A DNA stretch of 64,000 nucleotides from Clostridiales bacterium. GTDB lineage: Bacteria; Bacillota; Clostridia; Christensenellales; Borkfalkiaceae. The position numbers and the translations under genes are program-made. The notes under the pieces were generated by a model. It saw only the letters and a program-made list of their open reading frames with translations, had not been told where the DNA came from and made no database searches. The stretch is from NCBI GenBank assembly GCA_015071005.1, contig SVIG01000006.1:1-64000 (forward strand). Reading direction: 5' to 3'. Every line of letters begins with the position of its first letter. Position 1 is the first letter of the stretch. Shown in pieces: positions 48,103-56,867 of the stretch.

Positions 48103-50541
48103 ATGAAAGCACCTTTCAGTTGGTTAAAAGATTACGTAGATATAGATATTACGGCGCAGGAGCTTGCGGAAAAGCTTTTTTCCTGCGGTTTTGAAGTGGA
48201 AGAACTTTCCTATCTCGGCGCGAAGATCAACCGCGTTGTCGTAGGCGAAGTTAAGGCGCTTACGCCTCATCCCGACAGCGACCATATGCAAATTTGCGTT
48301 GTGGATTGCGGCGAAGAATACGGCAGAGACTTGCAAATCGTTACGGGCGCACCCAACGTTTACGTTGGTATGAAAACGCCTTGCGCGCTCGACAATTCGA
48401 CGGTGGTGGAAAGCAACCCCGCTATGCTTGAAAAGAACCCCGACGGGATTAAAAAGATTAAAAAAGGCAAGCTTCGCGGCGTGGAATCCTTCGGTATGCT
48501 TTGCTCGGGCGAAGAGCTCGGCATCAACGACGATTTCTATCCCGGTGCGGAAGTCAATGGCTTGCTTGATTTGGCAAAGGACGCACCCGTGGGCGAGGAT
48601 ATCAAGAAAATCGTCGGGCTTGACGATTGGATTTTTGATATTTCCATTACGGCAAACCGTCCCGATTGTCAATGTATTCTCGGTATCGCAAGAGAAGTGG
48701 CGGCGGTGTTGAATAAGCCTTTTAAGGCACCCGATTTTTCCTACACAGCGCATAGTACGACTGCGGCACCCGTAAAGGTGGAAGTGCTCGCGCCCGACCT
48801 TTGTCCTCGATACGTAGGTCATTACGTTGAAAACGTGACGGGCGGCGTTTCGCCGGCTTGGATGAGAAAACGCCTTGCCCTTTCGGGGATTCGTTCCATT
48901 TCGCCCATTGTCGACATTACGAACTTTGTGTTGCTTGAAATGGGACAACCCATGCACGCGTTTGACGCGGACGATATCGGCGATAGAACAATTATCGTGC
49001 GCCGTGCGGAAAAAGGCGAAAAAATCATCACGCTTGACGAAAAGGAATTCACGCTCACGCCCGACAATCTCGTGATTTGCGACGGCAAAAAACCCGTTGC
49101 GCTCGCAGGGATTATGGGCGGCTTGAATAGTGAAATTAAGGATAGCACGAAAAACGTGTTTTTCGAATCGGCAAAATTCGCGCGCGATAACGTAAGAAAG
49201 ACCTCTCGTGCGCTCGGTCAGTCCTCCGATTCGTCTTCCCGCTTTGAAAAGGGGGTAGACGCGTACACCAATGCGCTCGGTATGGATAGAGCGTTGCACT
49301 TGATTGAAGAACTCGGTTGCGGCACGGTCACCACGCTTTGCGAAGACGTATGCGCGGTATCGCTCGAGCCGAGAAAAATGACGGCGAGCATTTCCAAAAT
49401 CAATGCGCTTTTGGGTATCACCGTTCCCAACGAAGAAATCGAGTCGATTCTTGCGAGATTGAATTTCCAACCGCAAATCAACGGCGATTCGTTGACGGTA
49501 GTGATTCCCGGTTATCGTGACGACGTGGACGGTTATCCCGATTTGGCGGAAGAAATTATCCGTATGTACGGCTACGATCATATCGTACCCACCTTCTTGG
49601 AAAAAGCGACGGTCACGGGCGGCGGTTTGAACGACGAGCAGAAGAAAGAATTGCACTTAAAGAACATTTTGCGTACGCAGGGCTTTTCGGAAGCGTATAC
49701 CTATTCCTTCTATTCGCCCAAGGATTTTGATTTGATGAAATTGCCCGAAGACGCGGCAGAGAGAAACGCGGTACGGATTTTGAATCCCATCAGCGAAGAG
49801 CTTTCCGTTATGCGCACCTTCCTTGCCCCGTCCATGCTTGGCAACGCGGTAAGAAATATCCGCCGCGGCAACGACGAAGGTAGAGAGTTTGAGGTAGCGA
49901 ACACTTATTTCCCGAAAGACACGCAAGCGAGCGAACAGCCCGAAGAAAGAAGCCATTTGGTACTCGGCGTATGGGGCGGTAAAAACGATTTCTTTGATAT
50001 GAAGGGTGCGGTGGAACGCGTTGCGGAAGTATTCCATCTCACGTTCACGTACGAAAGAGCAGAAAAGACCTATCTCCATCCCGGCGTTTCGGCAAACGTC
50101 TTGCTTGGGGATAAAGTGGTGGGTGTAATCGGTGAACTCGACCCTGCTATCGCCCTTTCGCTTGGCTTGGATAAAAAAGTATACCTTGGCGAGCTCGATC
50201 TTTGCGCGATTAGCGAGGTTATGGACGATAGAATCCGTTATAAGAACTTACCGAAATTCCCTGCGGTAAAACGCGATCTTGCGTTGCTTGCGGATGAAAA
50301 ACTTACCTGTGCGGACGTGGAAAACGTACTTATGCATTCTTGCAAATACGTAACGGAAGCAAAGCTTTTCGACGTGTACCGCGGCGGTCAAATCCCCGAA
50401 GGGAAGAAGAGTATGGCGTTTACGCTCACGTTCACGCCCGACGCACAAGTGGAAAAGGCGTTCACGCCCGAAACGCTCGATGGGTATGTGAAGAAAATTT
50501 TGGGTAATTTGAAATTCAAGCTCGGAGTAGAACTTAGATAA
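48103..50541 (+). CDS. pheT: Phenylalanyl-tRNA synthetase beta subunit
   Basis: This 812-residue subunit has, in order, a tRNA-binding EMAP-like domain (about 40-155: GEVKALTPHPDSDHMQICVVD), the B3/B4 editing domain (about 210-390), B5 (about 400-475), a catalytic-like core and a C-terminal ferredoxin-fold anticodon-binding domain (about 718-812). It edits Tyr-tRNA-Phe and positions tRNA. Length and order are normal. AAAAGGAGAAAG lies before the ATG. The truB start follows its stop by two bases. Confidence 0.96.
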   Translation: MKAPFSWLKDYVDIDITAQELAEKLFSCGFEVEELSYLGAKINRVVVGEVKALTPHPDSDHMQICVVDCGEEYGRDLQIVTGAPNVYVGMKTPCALDNSTVVESNPAMLEKNPDGIKKIKKGKLRGVESFGMLCSGEELGINDDFYPGAEVNGLLDLAKDAPVGEDIKKIVGLDDWIFDISITANRPDCQCILGIAREVAAVLNKPFKAPDFSYTAHSTTAAPVKVEVLAPDLCPRYVGHYVENVTGGVSPAWMRKRLALSGIRSISPIVDITNFVLLEMGQPMHAFDADDIGDRTIIVRRAEKGEKIITLDEKEFTLTPDNLVICDGKKPVALAGIMGGLNSEIKDSTKNVFFESAKFARDNVRKTSRALGQSSDSSSRFEKGVDAYTNALGMDRALHLIEELGCGTVTTLCEDVCAVSLEPRKMTASISKINALLGITVPNEEIESILARLNFQPQINGDSLTVVIPGYRDDVDGYPDLAEEIIRMYGYDHIVPTFLEKATVTGGGLNDEQKKELHLKNILRTQGFSEAYTYSFYSPKDFDLMKLPEDAAERNAVRILNPISEELSVMRTFLAPSMLGNAVRNIRRGNDEGREFEVANTYFPKDTQASEQPEERSHLVLGVWGGKNDFFDMKGAVERVAEVFHLTFTYERAEKTYLHPGVSANVLLGDKVVGVIGELDPAIALSLGLDKKVYLGELDLCAISEVMDDRIRYKNLPKFPAVKRDLALLADEKLTCADVENVLMHSCKYVTEAKLFDVYRGGQIPEGKKSMAFTLTFTPDAQVEKAFTPETLDGYVKKILGNLKFKLGVELR

Positions 50542-50543
50542 TC

Positions 50544-51428
50544 GTGAAAAGAACGGAAAAGATAAAAACGTTTGGATTTTTCAATATTGACAAACCGTCG
50601 GGGATTGTTTCCTCGACGGTTGTCAATAAGCTCAAATGGCTGACGGGTACGCCCTGCGGACATATGGGTACGCTCGATCCCTTGGCGAGCGGCGTTTTGC
50701 CCGTCGGTTGCGGCAACGCGACGCGTCTTTTCGATTACTTTTTAGAGAAAGAAAAGGAGTATATTGCGGAGTTCACGTTCGGTGTGGATTCAGATACGCT
50801 TGACAGCACGGGAAAACTCGTTTGTGGGGGGCATGTACCCAACGAATCGGAAATAGAGTCCGTTTTTCCCACTCTTTTGGGGGATATTATGCAAGTGCCG
50901 CCCAAGTATAGCGCGAAGAACGTCAACGGTCAACGTGGTTATGACTTAGCGCGTGCAGGCGTTGAGTTTGAATTGCTGCCCAAGAAGGTGCATATTTACG
51001 GTATGGAGCTTTTGGGGCGAATTGCGGATAAGCCCGACACTTTCCGTATCAAAATCCGTTGTGGCGGCGGTACGTATATTCGTTCCATTGGTCGGGATAT
51101 TGCGGCGGCGCTTGGTACGAAGGCGGTGATGAGCGCGTTAAACCGCACGCAAAGCGGTTGTTTTTTACTCGAAAACGCGATTCCTTTTTCCGTGTTGGAG
51201 CAAGACCCGACGCTGGAAGAATTGGAAAAAATGATGATTCCCACGGAATCGGTGTTGCCGTTTGATGCGCTGACTTTGTCCGAAAAGGAAAGCGTGAAGT
51301 TGTATAATGGGCAAAGAATCCCCGTGGACGTAGCGGACGGACTTTATAAGATTTATCGTAGTGGCGAGTTTTACGGTATCGGCGAAGTTTTGAACGGTTT
51401 GGCGAAAGCAAAAACGAAGCTTTGTTAA
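50544..51428 (+). CDS. truB: tRNA pseudouridine-55 synthase
   Basis: This 294-residue enzyme makes pseudouridine 55 in the T-loop of tRNAs. Motif I with catalytic Asp is GHMGTLDPLASGVLPVGCGNATRL; NIDKPSGIVSS and KYSAKNVNGQRGYDLARAG (motif II) are also present, as is RCGGGTYIRSIGRDIA. The start is GTG 50544. There is no strong ribosome site, but the pheT stop lies two bases before it, so it is probably translated by coupling. ribF follows after ten bases. Confidence 0.93.
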   Translation: MKRTEKIKTFGFFNIDKPSGIVSSTVVNKLKWLTGTPCGHMGTLDPLASGVLPVGCGNATRLFDYFLEKEKEYIAEFTFGVDSDTLDSTGKLVCGGHVPNESEIESVFPTLLGDIMQVPPKYSAKNVNGQRGYDLARAGVEFELLPKKVHIYGMELLGRIADKPDTFRIKIRCGGGTYIRSIGRDIAAALGTKAVMSALNRTQSGCFLLENAIPFSVLEQDPTLEELEKMMIPTESVLPFDALTLSEKESVKLYNGQRIPVDVADGLYKIYRSGEFYGIGEVLNGLAKAKTKLC

Positions 51429-51438
51429 AAGGAAAAAG

Positions 51439-52293
51439 ATGAAGACAGTTTGGTTGACGGACAAAAGAATATCGAGCGGCTCTGTAATGCTGCTCGGCGG
51501 TTTCGACGGGTTGCATTTAGGACACCGTCAACTTTTGTCGCGCGCAAAAACGTATAATCTTCCCGTCGGTGTTATGACGATTGTCGGCGGCAAGGACGAC
51601 GGACTGTTCACGTTTGTAGAAAGAGAAAGTATTTTTCGTGCAAACGGCGTGGATTTTGTTTTTGAATTGACTTTTGCGGAGATCAAAGACCTTTCCCCGT
51701 CCGCATTTTTGGAATTACTCCAAAAAGAGTTTGCCCCCAAAGCCTTTATTTGCGGCGAAGATTTCCGCTTTGGCGCAGGGGCGAGCGGTACGCCGAAATG
51801 GATAGAAGAATGGGGGCAGGTACGCGTTGAAATTCTTTCTCTTGTGGAAATCGCGGGCGAGAAGGTGAGTTCGAGAAAAGTAAAAGCTCTTTTGCAAAAC
51901 GGTAAAATTGAAGAAGCGAATTTGCGCTTGGGCGAGCGGTTTTTCTTGCTTGGAAAAGTGGAAAAAGACCGTCAAGTAGGGCGCACGCTCGGGTTTCCGA
52001 CGGCGAATATCGCCTATCCGCAGGGCAAGTTTGCGCTCAAGAAAGGGGTTTACGAAACGCTCGTTTGTGTGAACGGGAAAGAATATAAGGGGATTACGAA
52101 TTACGGCGCGCGGCCGACTTTTGAAAATGAGACTGTATGGACGGAAACTTATTTAGACGGCTTTGACGGCGATTTGTACGGTAAGCAATTGAAGGTAGAG
52201 TTTGTGCGGTTTTTACGTGAAATCACGAAATTTAGCAGCGCGGAAGAATTAAAAGCGCAGCTTACAAAAGATATAGAGGCGGTGAGAAAATGA
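51439..52293 (+). CDS. ribF: Bifunctional riboflavin kinase/FMN adenylyltransferase
   Basis: This 284-residue enzyme makes FMN and FAD from riboflavin. The N-terminal nucleotidyltransferase has GGFDGLHLGHRQLL; the C-terminal flavokinase has GRTLGFPTANIAYP and the conserved TNYGARPTF. Length is a little under the usual 300-310. AAAGGAAAAAG precedes the ATG. It overlaps the next gene by four bases (ATGA-type). A 20-base copy of the dispersed motif is inside the gene and is translated as WGQVRVE without breaking the frame. Confidence 0.93.
   Translation: MKTVWLTDKRISSGSVMLLGGFDGLHLGHRQLLSRAKTYNLPVGVMTIVGGKDDGLFTFVERESIFRANGVDFVFELTFAEIKDLSPSAFLELLQKEFAPKAFICGEDFRFGAGASGTPKWIEEWGQVRVEILSLVEIAGEKVSSRKVKALLQNGKIEEANLRLGERFFLLGKVEKDRQVGRTLGFPTANIAYPQGKFALKKGVYETLVCVNGKEYKGITNYGARPTFENETVWTETYLDGFDGDLYGKQLKVEFVRFLREITKFSSAEELKAQLTKDIEAVRK
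51812..51831 (+). repeat. GGGGGCAGGTACG dispersed motif within ribF
   Basis: The 20 bases are identical to the intergenic copy at 27771-27790, although here they are protein-coding between the two RibF domains. Confidence 0.6.
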
Positions 52294-53135
52294 TTAAATT
52301 TGGTCCAAGCGGAAACTGTGAAAGCTTTTACGCGGAAGGATTTGCGCATACGGAGCAATCGGCGGAGTTTGTGAAAAACCGCGGCTTAGATTGTTTTGAA
52401 TATTCGTTTGGCCGAGGCGTACGAATGACGGAAGAAAAGGCGCGCTCAATCGGTGCGGCGTTTGAAAAAGCGGGCGTGGAAATTTCCGCGCACGCACCGT
52501 ATTTCATCAATTTTGCCAACCCTGACGATGAAATGGCGGCAAAATCCTACGGCTACGTACTCGATACGGCAAAGGTCTTGAAACTTATGGGCGGCAAACG
52601 CGTGGTATTTCATCCTGCCGCACAGGGTAAGGCGAGCCGCGAAGAAGCGGTGAGATTAACGGAAGATCGCTTGAAAATTTTGCGTGATTATATCTACGAG
52701 CTTGGTTTGCAGGATATGATTTTCTCGCCCGAAACGATGGGCAAGCTTGCCCAAATCGGTACGGTAGAAGAGATTACGCGTTTTTGTAAAATCGACAAAA
52801 TTTACGTACCGTGTATCGATTTTGGGCATATCAACGCCCGCGAGCAAGGCTCTCTGAAAACGGTCGCGGACTACAAAACGCGCTTGGAGTATATGATTTC
52901 CGAACTTGGTTTTGAAAAGATGGAGCATTTTCACATGCACTTTTCAAAGATTATGTATTCGGCGAAAGGCGAGGTGAAACACCTTACGTTTGAGGATACC
53001 GTGTACGGACCGGAGTTCGCGCCGCTCGCGGTTGCGCTCAAAGAATTGCGCTTAAAACCGTATATTGTCAGCGAATCGGCGGGTATGCAGGCGGAAGAAG
53101 CGCGTGAAATGAAGGATATTTACAATAAATTGTAA
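52290..53135 (+). CDS. nfo: Endonuclease IV-type AP endonuclease
   Basis: This 281-residue TIM-barrel enzyme cuts DNA at abasic sites. Zinc-ligand strands are visible: SAHAPYFINFA, VVFHPAAQGKAS, FSPETMGKLAQIGT, CIDFGHINAREQG, HFHMHFSKI and a final Glu in IVSESAG. Length is normal for Nfo. It starts inside the last codons of ribF, so the two are translationally coupled. With nth at 44777 this gives the window two base-excision repair enzymes in separate operons. Confidence 0.9.
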   Translation: MIKFGPSGNCESFYAEGFAHTEQSAEFVKNRGLDCFEYSFGRGVRMTEEKARSIGAAFEKAGVEISAHAPYFINFANPDDEMAAKSYGYVLDTAKVLKLMGGKRVVFHPAAQGKASREEAVRLTEDRLKILRDYIYELGLQDMIFSPETMGKLAQIGTVEEITRFCKIDKIYVPCIDFGHINAREQGSLKTVADYKTRLEYMISELGFEKMEHFHMHFSKIMYSAKGEVKHLTFEDTVYGPEFAPLAVALKELRLKPYIVSESAGMQAEEAREMKDIYNKL

Positions 53136-53153
53136 AAACTTTCCCGTGGACAC

Positions 53154-53182
53154 TTGACGAGCGCAATTTTTTTTGTTAGAAT
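53154..53182 (+). promoter_or_regulatory. Promoter of the Xaa-Pro peptidase gene
   Basis: TTGACG and TAGAAT with a 17-base spacer; the ATG at 53205 lies 22 bases downstream. Confidence 0.75.
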
Positions 53183-53204
53183 AGTAACGAGAGGAATATG
53201 CGCT

Positions 53205-54260
53205 ATGGTGACGAACGGTAAAAGGGTATTAGAGTTTTCCGAGTGTGAAGCGGTGTACGTTTCGCAAACGTTTTTATTGCGGTACGTGACGGGCTTGGAA
53301 GCGGAAAACGGTTGTGCAGTCGTTGATGAAACGGGTGCGACGCTCTATACCGATATGCGGTATATGGAAGCGGCGGAAAAGCTCTTGCAGGGTACGGACG
53401 TTACTCCCGTTCTTTATAAGCAAGACGAAGTCTTGAAACGGCTTGCTGGCTATAAAACCGTCGGCATTTCCTTTGAACAAACCACCCACGCGGAGTTTTT
53501 GACGCTTGAAAAAGCAGGCGTGAAACTTGTGAATATCGACGATAAACTCGCGCAAGCGATGACGGTGAAAAACGAGTGGGAGCTTGCAAATATTGCAAAA
53601 GCCTGCGAGATTGCCGAAAAAGCGTTTTTGGCGCTCTTGCCTGAAATTCAAGAAGGTATGACGGAAACGGAAGTTGCCGCGCTTCTTGAATACAATATGC
53701 GTAAGCTTGGCGCGCAGGGTTTGTCCTTTGAAACGATTGTGGCGTTTGGTCCGCATGCGGCTGTTCCGCATCACGAAACGGGCACGACGAAGCTTTGCTT
53801 TGGCGACGAAATTTTGATAGACTTTGGCTGCAAGGTCAACGGCTATTGTTCGGATATTACGAGAACTTTCTTATTCGGTGACGACGGAAAACACGAAGCA
53901 TTCAAAAATGCGTACGCGGCGGTGCTGAAAGCGCATGAACTTGCGAAGGAAAAGATTACGTCGGGTATGACGGGTGCGGAAGCGGACGCGGTTGCGCGCG
54001 ACTATTTGAAAGCGCAAGGCTACGGAGAACTCTTTACCCATTCCTTAGGGCACGGGATCGGGTTGAACGTACACGAATACCCTTCGATTAGTCCGAAAAA
54101 CACGGCGGGTAAGCTCGTAGACGGTATGGTCTTTTCCGACGAGCCGGGGGTGTACAAAGCGGGCGAGTACGGTATTCGCATTGAAGATACCGTCACGCTG
54201 AAAGACGGAAAAATCAAGAGCTTTATGTCTTTGACGGACAGAAACTTGATCATTCTCTAA
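53205..54260 (+). CDS. Xaa-Pro aminopeptidase family metallopeptidase (M24)
   Basis: This 351-residue enzyme removes N-terminal residues before proline or handles proline dipeptides. It has a short creatinase-type N-domain (about 1-120). The pita-bread catalytic domain contains the five metal ligands: Asp in DFGCKVNGYCSD (two), His in HSLGHGIGLNVHE, Glu in FSDEPGVY and Glu in IRIEDTV. ATG 53205 is chosen because the promoter lies upstream of it and GAGAGGAA precedes it; the longer frame would begin at the -35. efp follows, as in many Firmicutes (pepP-efp). Confidence 0.92.
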   Translation: MVTNGKRVLEFSECEAVYVSQTFLLRYVTGLEAENGCAVVDETGATLYTDMRYMEAAEKLLQGTDVTPVLYKQDEVLKRLAGYKTVGISFEQTTHAEFLTLEKAGVKLVNIDDKLAQAMTVKNEWELANIAKACEIAEKAFLALLPEIQEGMTETEVAALLEYNMRKLGAQGLSFETIVAFGPHAAVPHHETGTTKLCFGDEILIDFGCKVNGYCSDITRTFLFGDDGKHEAFKNAYAAVLKAHELAKEKITSGMTGAEADAVARDYLKAQGYGELFTHSLGHGIGLNVHEYPSISPKNTAGKLVDGMVFSDEPGVYKAGEYGIRIEDTVTLKDGKIKSFMSLTDRNLIIL

Positions 54261-54266
54261 CAAAGG

Positions 54267-54294
54267 TTGATACGCTTGATAATGGCGTTAAAAT
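54267..54294 (+). promoter_or_regulatory. Probable promoter of efp
   Basis: TTGATA and TAAAAT separated by 16 bases, 41 bases before the efp start. Confidence 0.6.
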
Positions 54295-54335
54295 AAAGAA
54301 AAAATAATTATATGTAATACAAGGAGAAAAATTGT

Positions 54336-54899
54336 ATGGCACAGATTTTGGCAGGCGATATTCGTAAAGGCGTTACCTTCGAATACAAGAGCGGCGTTTA
54401 CACCGTTACTGAATTCCAACACGTAAAACCCGGTAAGGGCGCGGCATTCGTAAGATGCACCCTTAAGAACGTTGTTACGGGTCAGGTATTGTCGAACGAA
54501 ACGTTCAACCCCACCGCAAAGCTTGAAACGGCACAAGTGGAAACGAAGAAGATGACGTATTCCTACTTTGACGGCGAATTCTACGTATTCGTAGACGAAG
54601 AATGGAATCAAGAAAACCTTACCTTCGATCAAGTAGAAGACGCGCTTAAATATATCAAGGAAAACGATATGGTCACCGTGAAATTCCTTTACGGTAAGGC
54701 ATTCTCCGTTGAACCTGAAAACTTCGTTGAATTGAAGGTTATTGAAGCAGAACCCGGCGTTAAGGGCAACACCGCTACCAACGTTATGAAGAACGCGAAG
54801 GTGGAAACGGGCGCTACGATTCAAGTTCCTATGTTCGTAGAAGAAGGCGAAACGATCCGTATTGATACGAGAACGGGCGAATACATGAGCCGCGTATAA
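54336..54899 (+). CDS. efp: Translation elongation factor P
   Basis: This 187-residue three-domain factor rescues ribosomes stalled at polyproline. The N-terminal KOW-like domain carries the tip loop [12 protein letters not shown]. The Lys at its tip (about residue 32) is the type modified with 5-aminopentanol in Bacillus rather than beta-lysine. OB domains follow, ending in GEYMSRV. AAGGAG precedes the ATG. Pro-rich substrates exist here: the Glu/Pro/Val repeat protein has many single prolines but no polyproline. No EpmA or EpmB gene is visible. Confidence 0.96.
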   Translation: MAQILAGDIRKGVTFEYKSGVYTVTEFQHVKPGKGAAFVRCTLKNVVTGQVLSNETFNPTAKLETAQVETKKMTYSYFDGEFYVFVDEEWNQENLTFDQVEDALKYIKENDMVTVKFLYGKAFSVEPENFVELKVIEAEPGVKGNTATNVMKNAKVETGATIQVPMFVEEGETIRIDTRTGEYMSRV

Positions 54900-54952
54900 T
54901 CATTGTAGAAATAGTTTAGCGTTCACGTATTTATAATTTAGTAAAACTTTTG

Positions 54953-54984
54953 GAAATGCAGGATAGAGCAATATCCTGCATTTC
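54953..54984 (+). terminator. Hairpin between efp and dtd
   Basis: GAAATGCAGGATA pairs with TATCCTGCATTTC (13 bp, six-base loop). The following GTTGTACT is only weakly U-rich, so read-through into dtd is possible. Confidence 0.6.
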
Positions 54985-55010
54985 GTTGTACTCTTTTGAG
55001 GTAAAAAAGC

Positions 55011-55448
55011 ATGAAAGCAGTAGCACAACGCGTAAAAAAAACCACGTTAAAAGTAGATGGGGAATTGATTTCCGAGATCCCGTTCGGTCTCACAGTATTT
55101 TTGGGGGTTAAGGTCGGGGACACGGAAAAAGAAGCGGCATACCTTGCGAAGAAAATTGCAGGCTTGCGCGTTTTTGAAGACGAAAACGGAAAAATGAATT
55201 TGTCCGTTAAGGACGTGGGCGGCGAAGTTTTGCTTGTTTCACAGTTCACCCTTTATGGGGACACTTCGCGTGGCAATCGTCCAAGCTTTACGCTTGCGGA
55301 GCGCCCCGAGCACGCGCAAGCGCTTTATGAATATGCCGTAAAAGAGCTTTCCGACTATGGTATTATTGTTAAGAAAGGCGTGTTTGGCGCAGATATGCAA
55401 ATTGAACAGCACAACGACGGACCCGTCACAATCTTGATGGAGGCGTGA
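55011..55448 (+). CDS. dtd: D-aminoacyl-tRNA deacylase
   Basis: This 145-residue enzyme hydrolyses D-aminoacyl-tRNAs (and glycyl-tRNA-Ala mischarging). The two family motifs are intact: SQFTLYGDTSRGNRPSF with the SQxT active motif, and the cross-subunit Gly-cisPro NDGPVTI. Length is normal. A GAGG ribosome site lies upstream. The next gene begins one base after its stop. Confidence 0.95.
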   Translation: MKAVAQRVKKTTLKVDGELISEIPFGLTVFLGVKVGDTEKEAAYLAKKIAGLRVFEDENGKMNLSVKDVGGEVLLVSQFTLYGDTSRGNRPSFTLAERPEHAQALYEYAVKELSDYGIIVKKGVFGADMQIEQHNDGPVTILMEA

Positions 55449-55449
55449 G

Positions 55450-56298
55450 ATGAAGCTGCAATTTTTAGGCACGGGCGCGGCGGAAGGCGCGCCCGCCTGC
55501 TTTTGTCAATGCGAGATCTGTAACGAGCTTCGTAGGCGTGGAGAAAAGGAGTATCACACGCGCGCGCAATATATAATAGAGGAAGATTTGGGGATCGACT
55601 TTCCGCCCGACGCGTATTATCACGCGCTTCGTTTCGGCTTGGATTATTCCAAACTTAAATATTTGCTCATTACCCATAGCCACATGGACCATTTTTACGC
55701 GCATGATTTCATTCTTCGCGGTTATAAATACTGTGCACCGCTGGAAAACCAACTGACGATTTACGGCAATGCGGAAGTGAAAAAAGTTTTCGACGAATGC
55801 ACACGCCGCGAATTGCGGGAAGAAGTAAAAGCGCAAATTGACGTACAAGCAGTTGAGCCCTTTAAGCCCTTTGCTTTTGGCGAATATATGGCGACGGCGC
55901 TTTTGGCGCAGCATAGTAAAACGGAAAAAGCGTACGTATATTTGATTGAGAAAGGGGATAAGGCGTATTTGCATTTGACGGACACGGGAAGATTACCCCT
56001 TGAAACGCTCGATTATTTGGAAGAATATTTGACGAAACAAGGCAAAACGGTGGATTTTGTTACGTTTGATTGCACTTTCTTGTTTCGCACGGCGGGGGAG
56101 ATTTCCCGTCATATGGGCTTGGAAGATAATAAGGCGATGCAAAAAGAATTTCTTTGCCGAAAAATTGCAAATGAGCGTACCATGTACGCGATCACGCATT
56201 ATTCGCATAATAATTCCCCCTTGCGTGAAACGTTGGAAAAGGCAGAAAAGGAATACGGCTATTTGGCGGCTTTCGACGGTTTAACGGTCGAGTTTTAG
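55450..56298 (+). CDS. MBL-fold metal-dependent hydrolase (PhnP-like)
   Basis: This 282-residue metallo-beta-lactamase fold protein has FLGTGAAEGAPACFCQCEIC near the N-terminus and the metal motif HSHMDHF (about 76-82). Further ligands are plausible in LTDTG and ITHYSHNN. The N-terminal CxCxxC stretch is typical of PhnP-like cyclic phosphodiesterases, which often bind a third zinc there. The substrate is unknown. It starts one base after dtd, so the two are co-transcribed, with a strong terminator 97 bases after the stop. Confidence 0.82.
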   Translation: MKLQFLGTGAAEGAPACFCQCEICNELRRRGEKEYHTRAQYIIEEDLGIDFPPDAYYHALRFGLDYSKLKYLLITHSHMDHFYAHDFILRGYKYCAPLENQLTIYGNAEVKKVFDECTRRELREEVKAQIDVQAVEPFKPFAFGEYMATALLAQHSKTEKAYVYLIEKGDKAYLHLTDTGRLPLETLDYLEEYLTKQGKTVDFVTFDCTFLFRTAGEISRHMGLEDNKAMQKEFLCRKIANERTMYAITHYSHNNSPLRETLEKAEKEYGYLAAFDGLTVEF

Positions 56299-56395
56299 AG
56301 CTTTAAGGATCAAATAAAGGTTAAAAATTTGTGAAATGCTCCTAAGCTAACGTTAAAAACATTAAAAAGTACCACTAAAAACTCAAAAAAAAGTA

Positions 56396-56430
56396 AAAAG
56401 CGGACTCTCTTTTCATGAGAGTCCGCTTTT
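56396..56430 (+). terminator. Terminator of the dtd-MBL operon
   Basis: AAAAGCGGACTCTC and GAGAGTCCGCTTTT form a perfect 14-bp stem with a seven-base loop. Confidence 0.85.
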
Positions 56431-56570
56431 ATAGAAGGAATTTTAAGCCTTTTATAGTAAAATAGCGCGTATAGCGGCTTTGGAAACGTAATCTTTTATA
56501 AATCTAACGTTTTTTGTCGATTTTTCCTATAAACTTCCTTTTTAAGGGAGTTTTTTCTTGTTTTTCAAGG
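56431..56570 (+). other. AT-rich intergenic stretch with a second hairpin
   Basis: The 570-base gap between 56299 and 56867 holds no protein gene. Besides the terminator before it and the operator array after it, this part contains AAACTTCC/GGGAGTTT (56531-56553) followed by TTTTTTCTTG, a terminator-like hairpin. No promoter was found upstream of it, so a small RNA here is possible but unsupported. Confidence 0.45.
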
Positions 56571-56633
56571 TCTACTGTGGGTAGAAAAGCGGAATTCTAC
56601 TGTGAGTAGAGTCCAAAATGTCATATAGTAGAG
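56571..56633 (+). promoter_or_regulatory. Tandem palindromic operator array upstream of the glycolipid operon
   Basis: TCTACTGTGGGTAGA (56571-56585) and TCTACTGTGAGTAGA (56596-56610) are palindromes at a 25-bp spacing. A third half, AGTAGAGT, starts at 56628. AGTAGAGT followed by AAAATG recurs at a 23-bp offset. GGTAGA recurs at 56686 inside the promoter spacer. The array lies 40-105 bp upstream of the promoter, a place suited to an activator binding on one helix face. Confidence 0.6.
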
Positions 56634-56674
56634 TGACAAAATGGCGTGGTGGAATGATTTTTCGTAAATTTGGG

Positions 56675-56703
56675 TTGCCTTTTGGGTAGAAATATTATAG
56701 AAT
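56675..56703 (+). promoter_or_regulatory. Promoter of the glycolipid-like operon
   Basis: TTGCCT and TAGAAT with a 17-base spacer; both are imperfect, as expected for an activated promoter. The leader is about 160 bases. Confidence 0.6.
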
Positions 56704-56867
56704 AATATTGCGAATTATGCGGAAAGAGCTGTAATCACGGTTTGGCGTAGGAAATTAAAGGAAAGCGCGTTAAAAGCATTGGTCAAGCATCATGATAAGA
56801 CGGAGCGCTGCAAATTTCGCGAAAAGTTACGAAAGAAAAAGATATTCGATAAGGAGAATAAGTTAAG

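Noticed and set aside
56440-56560. Small RNA gene in the gap before the glycosyltransferase
   Set aside because: A terminator-like hairpin is present, but no promoter could be found at a suitable distance.
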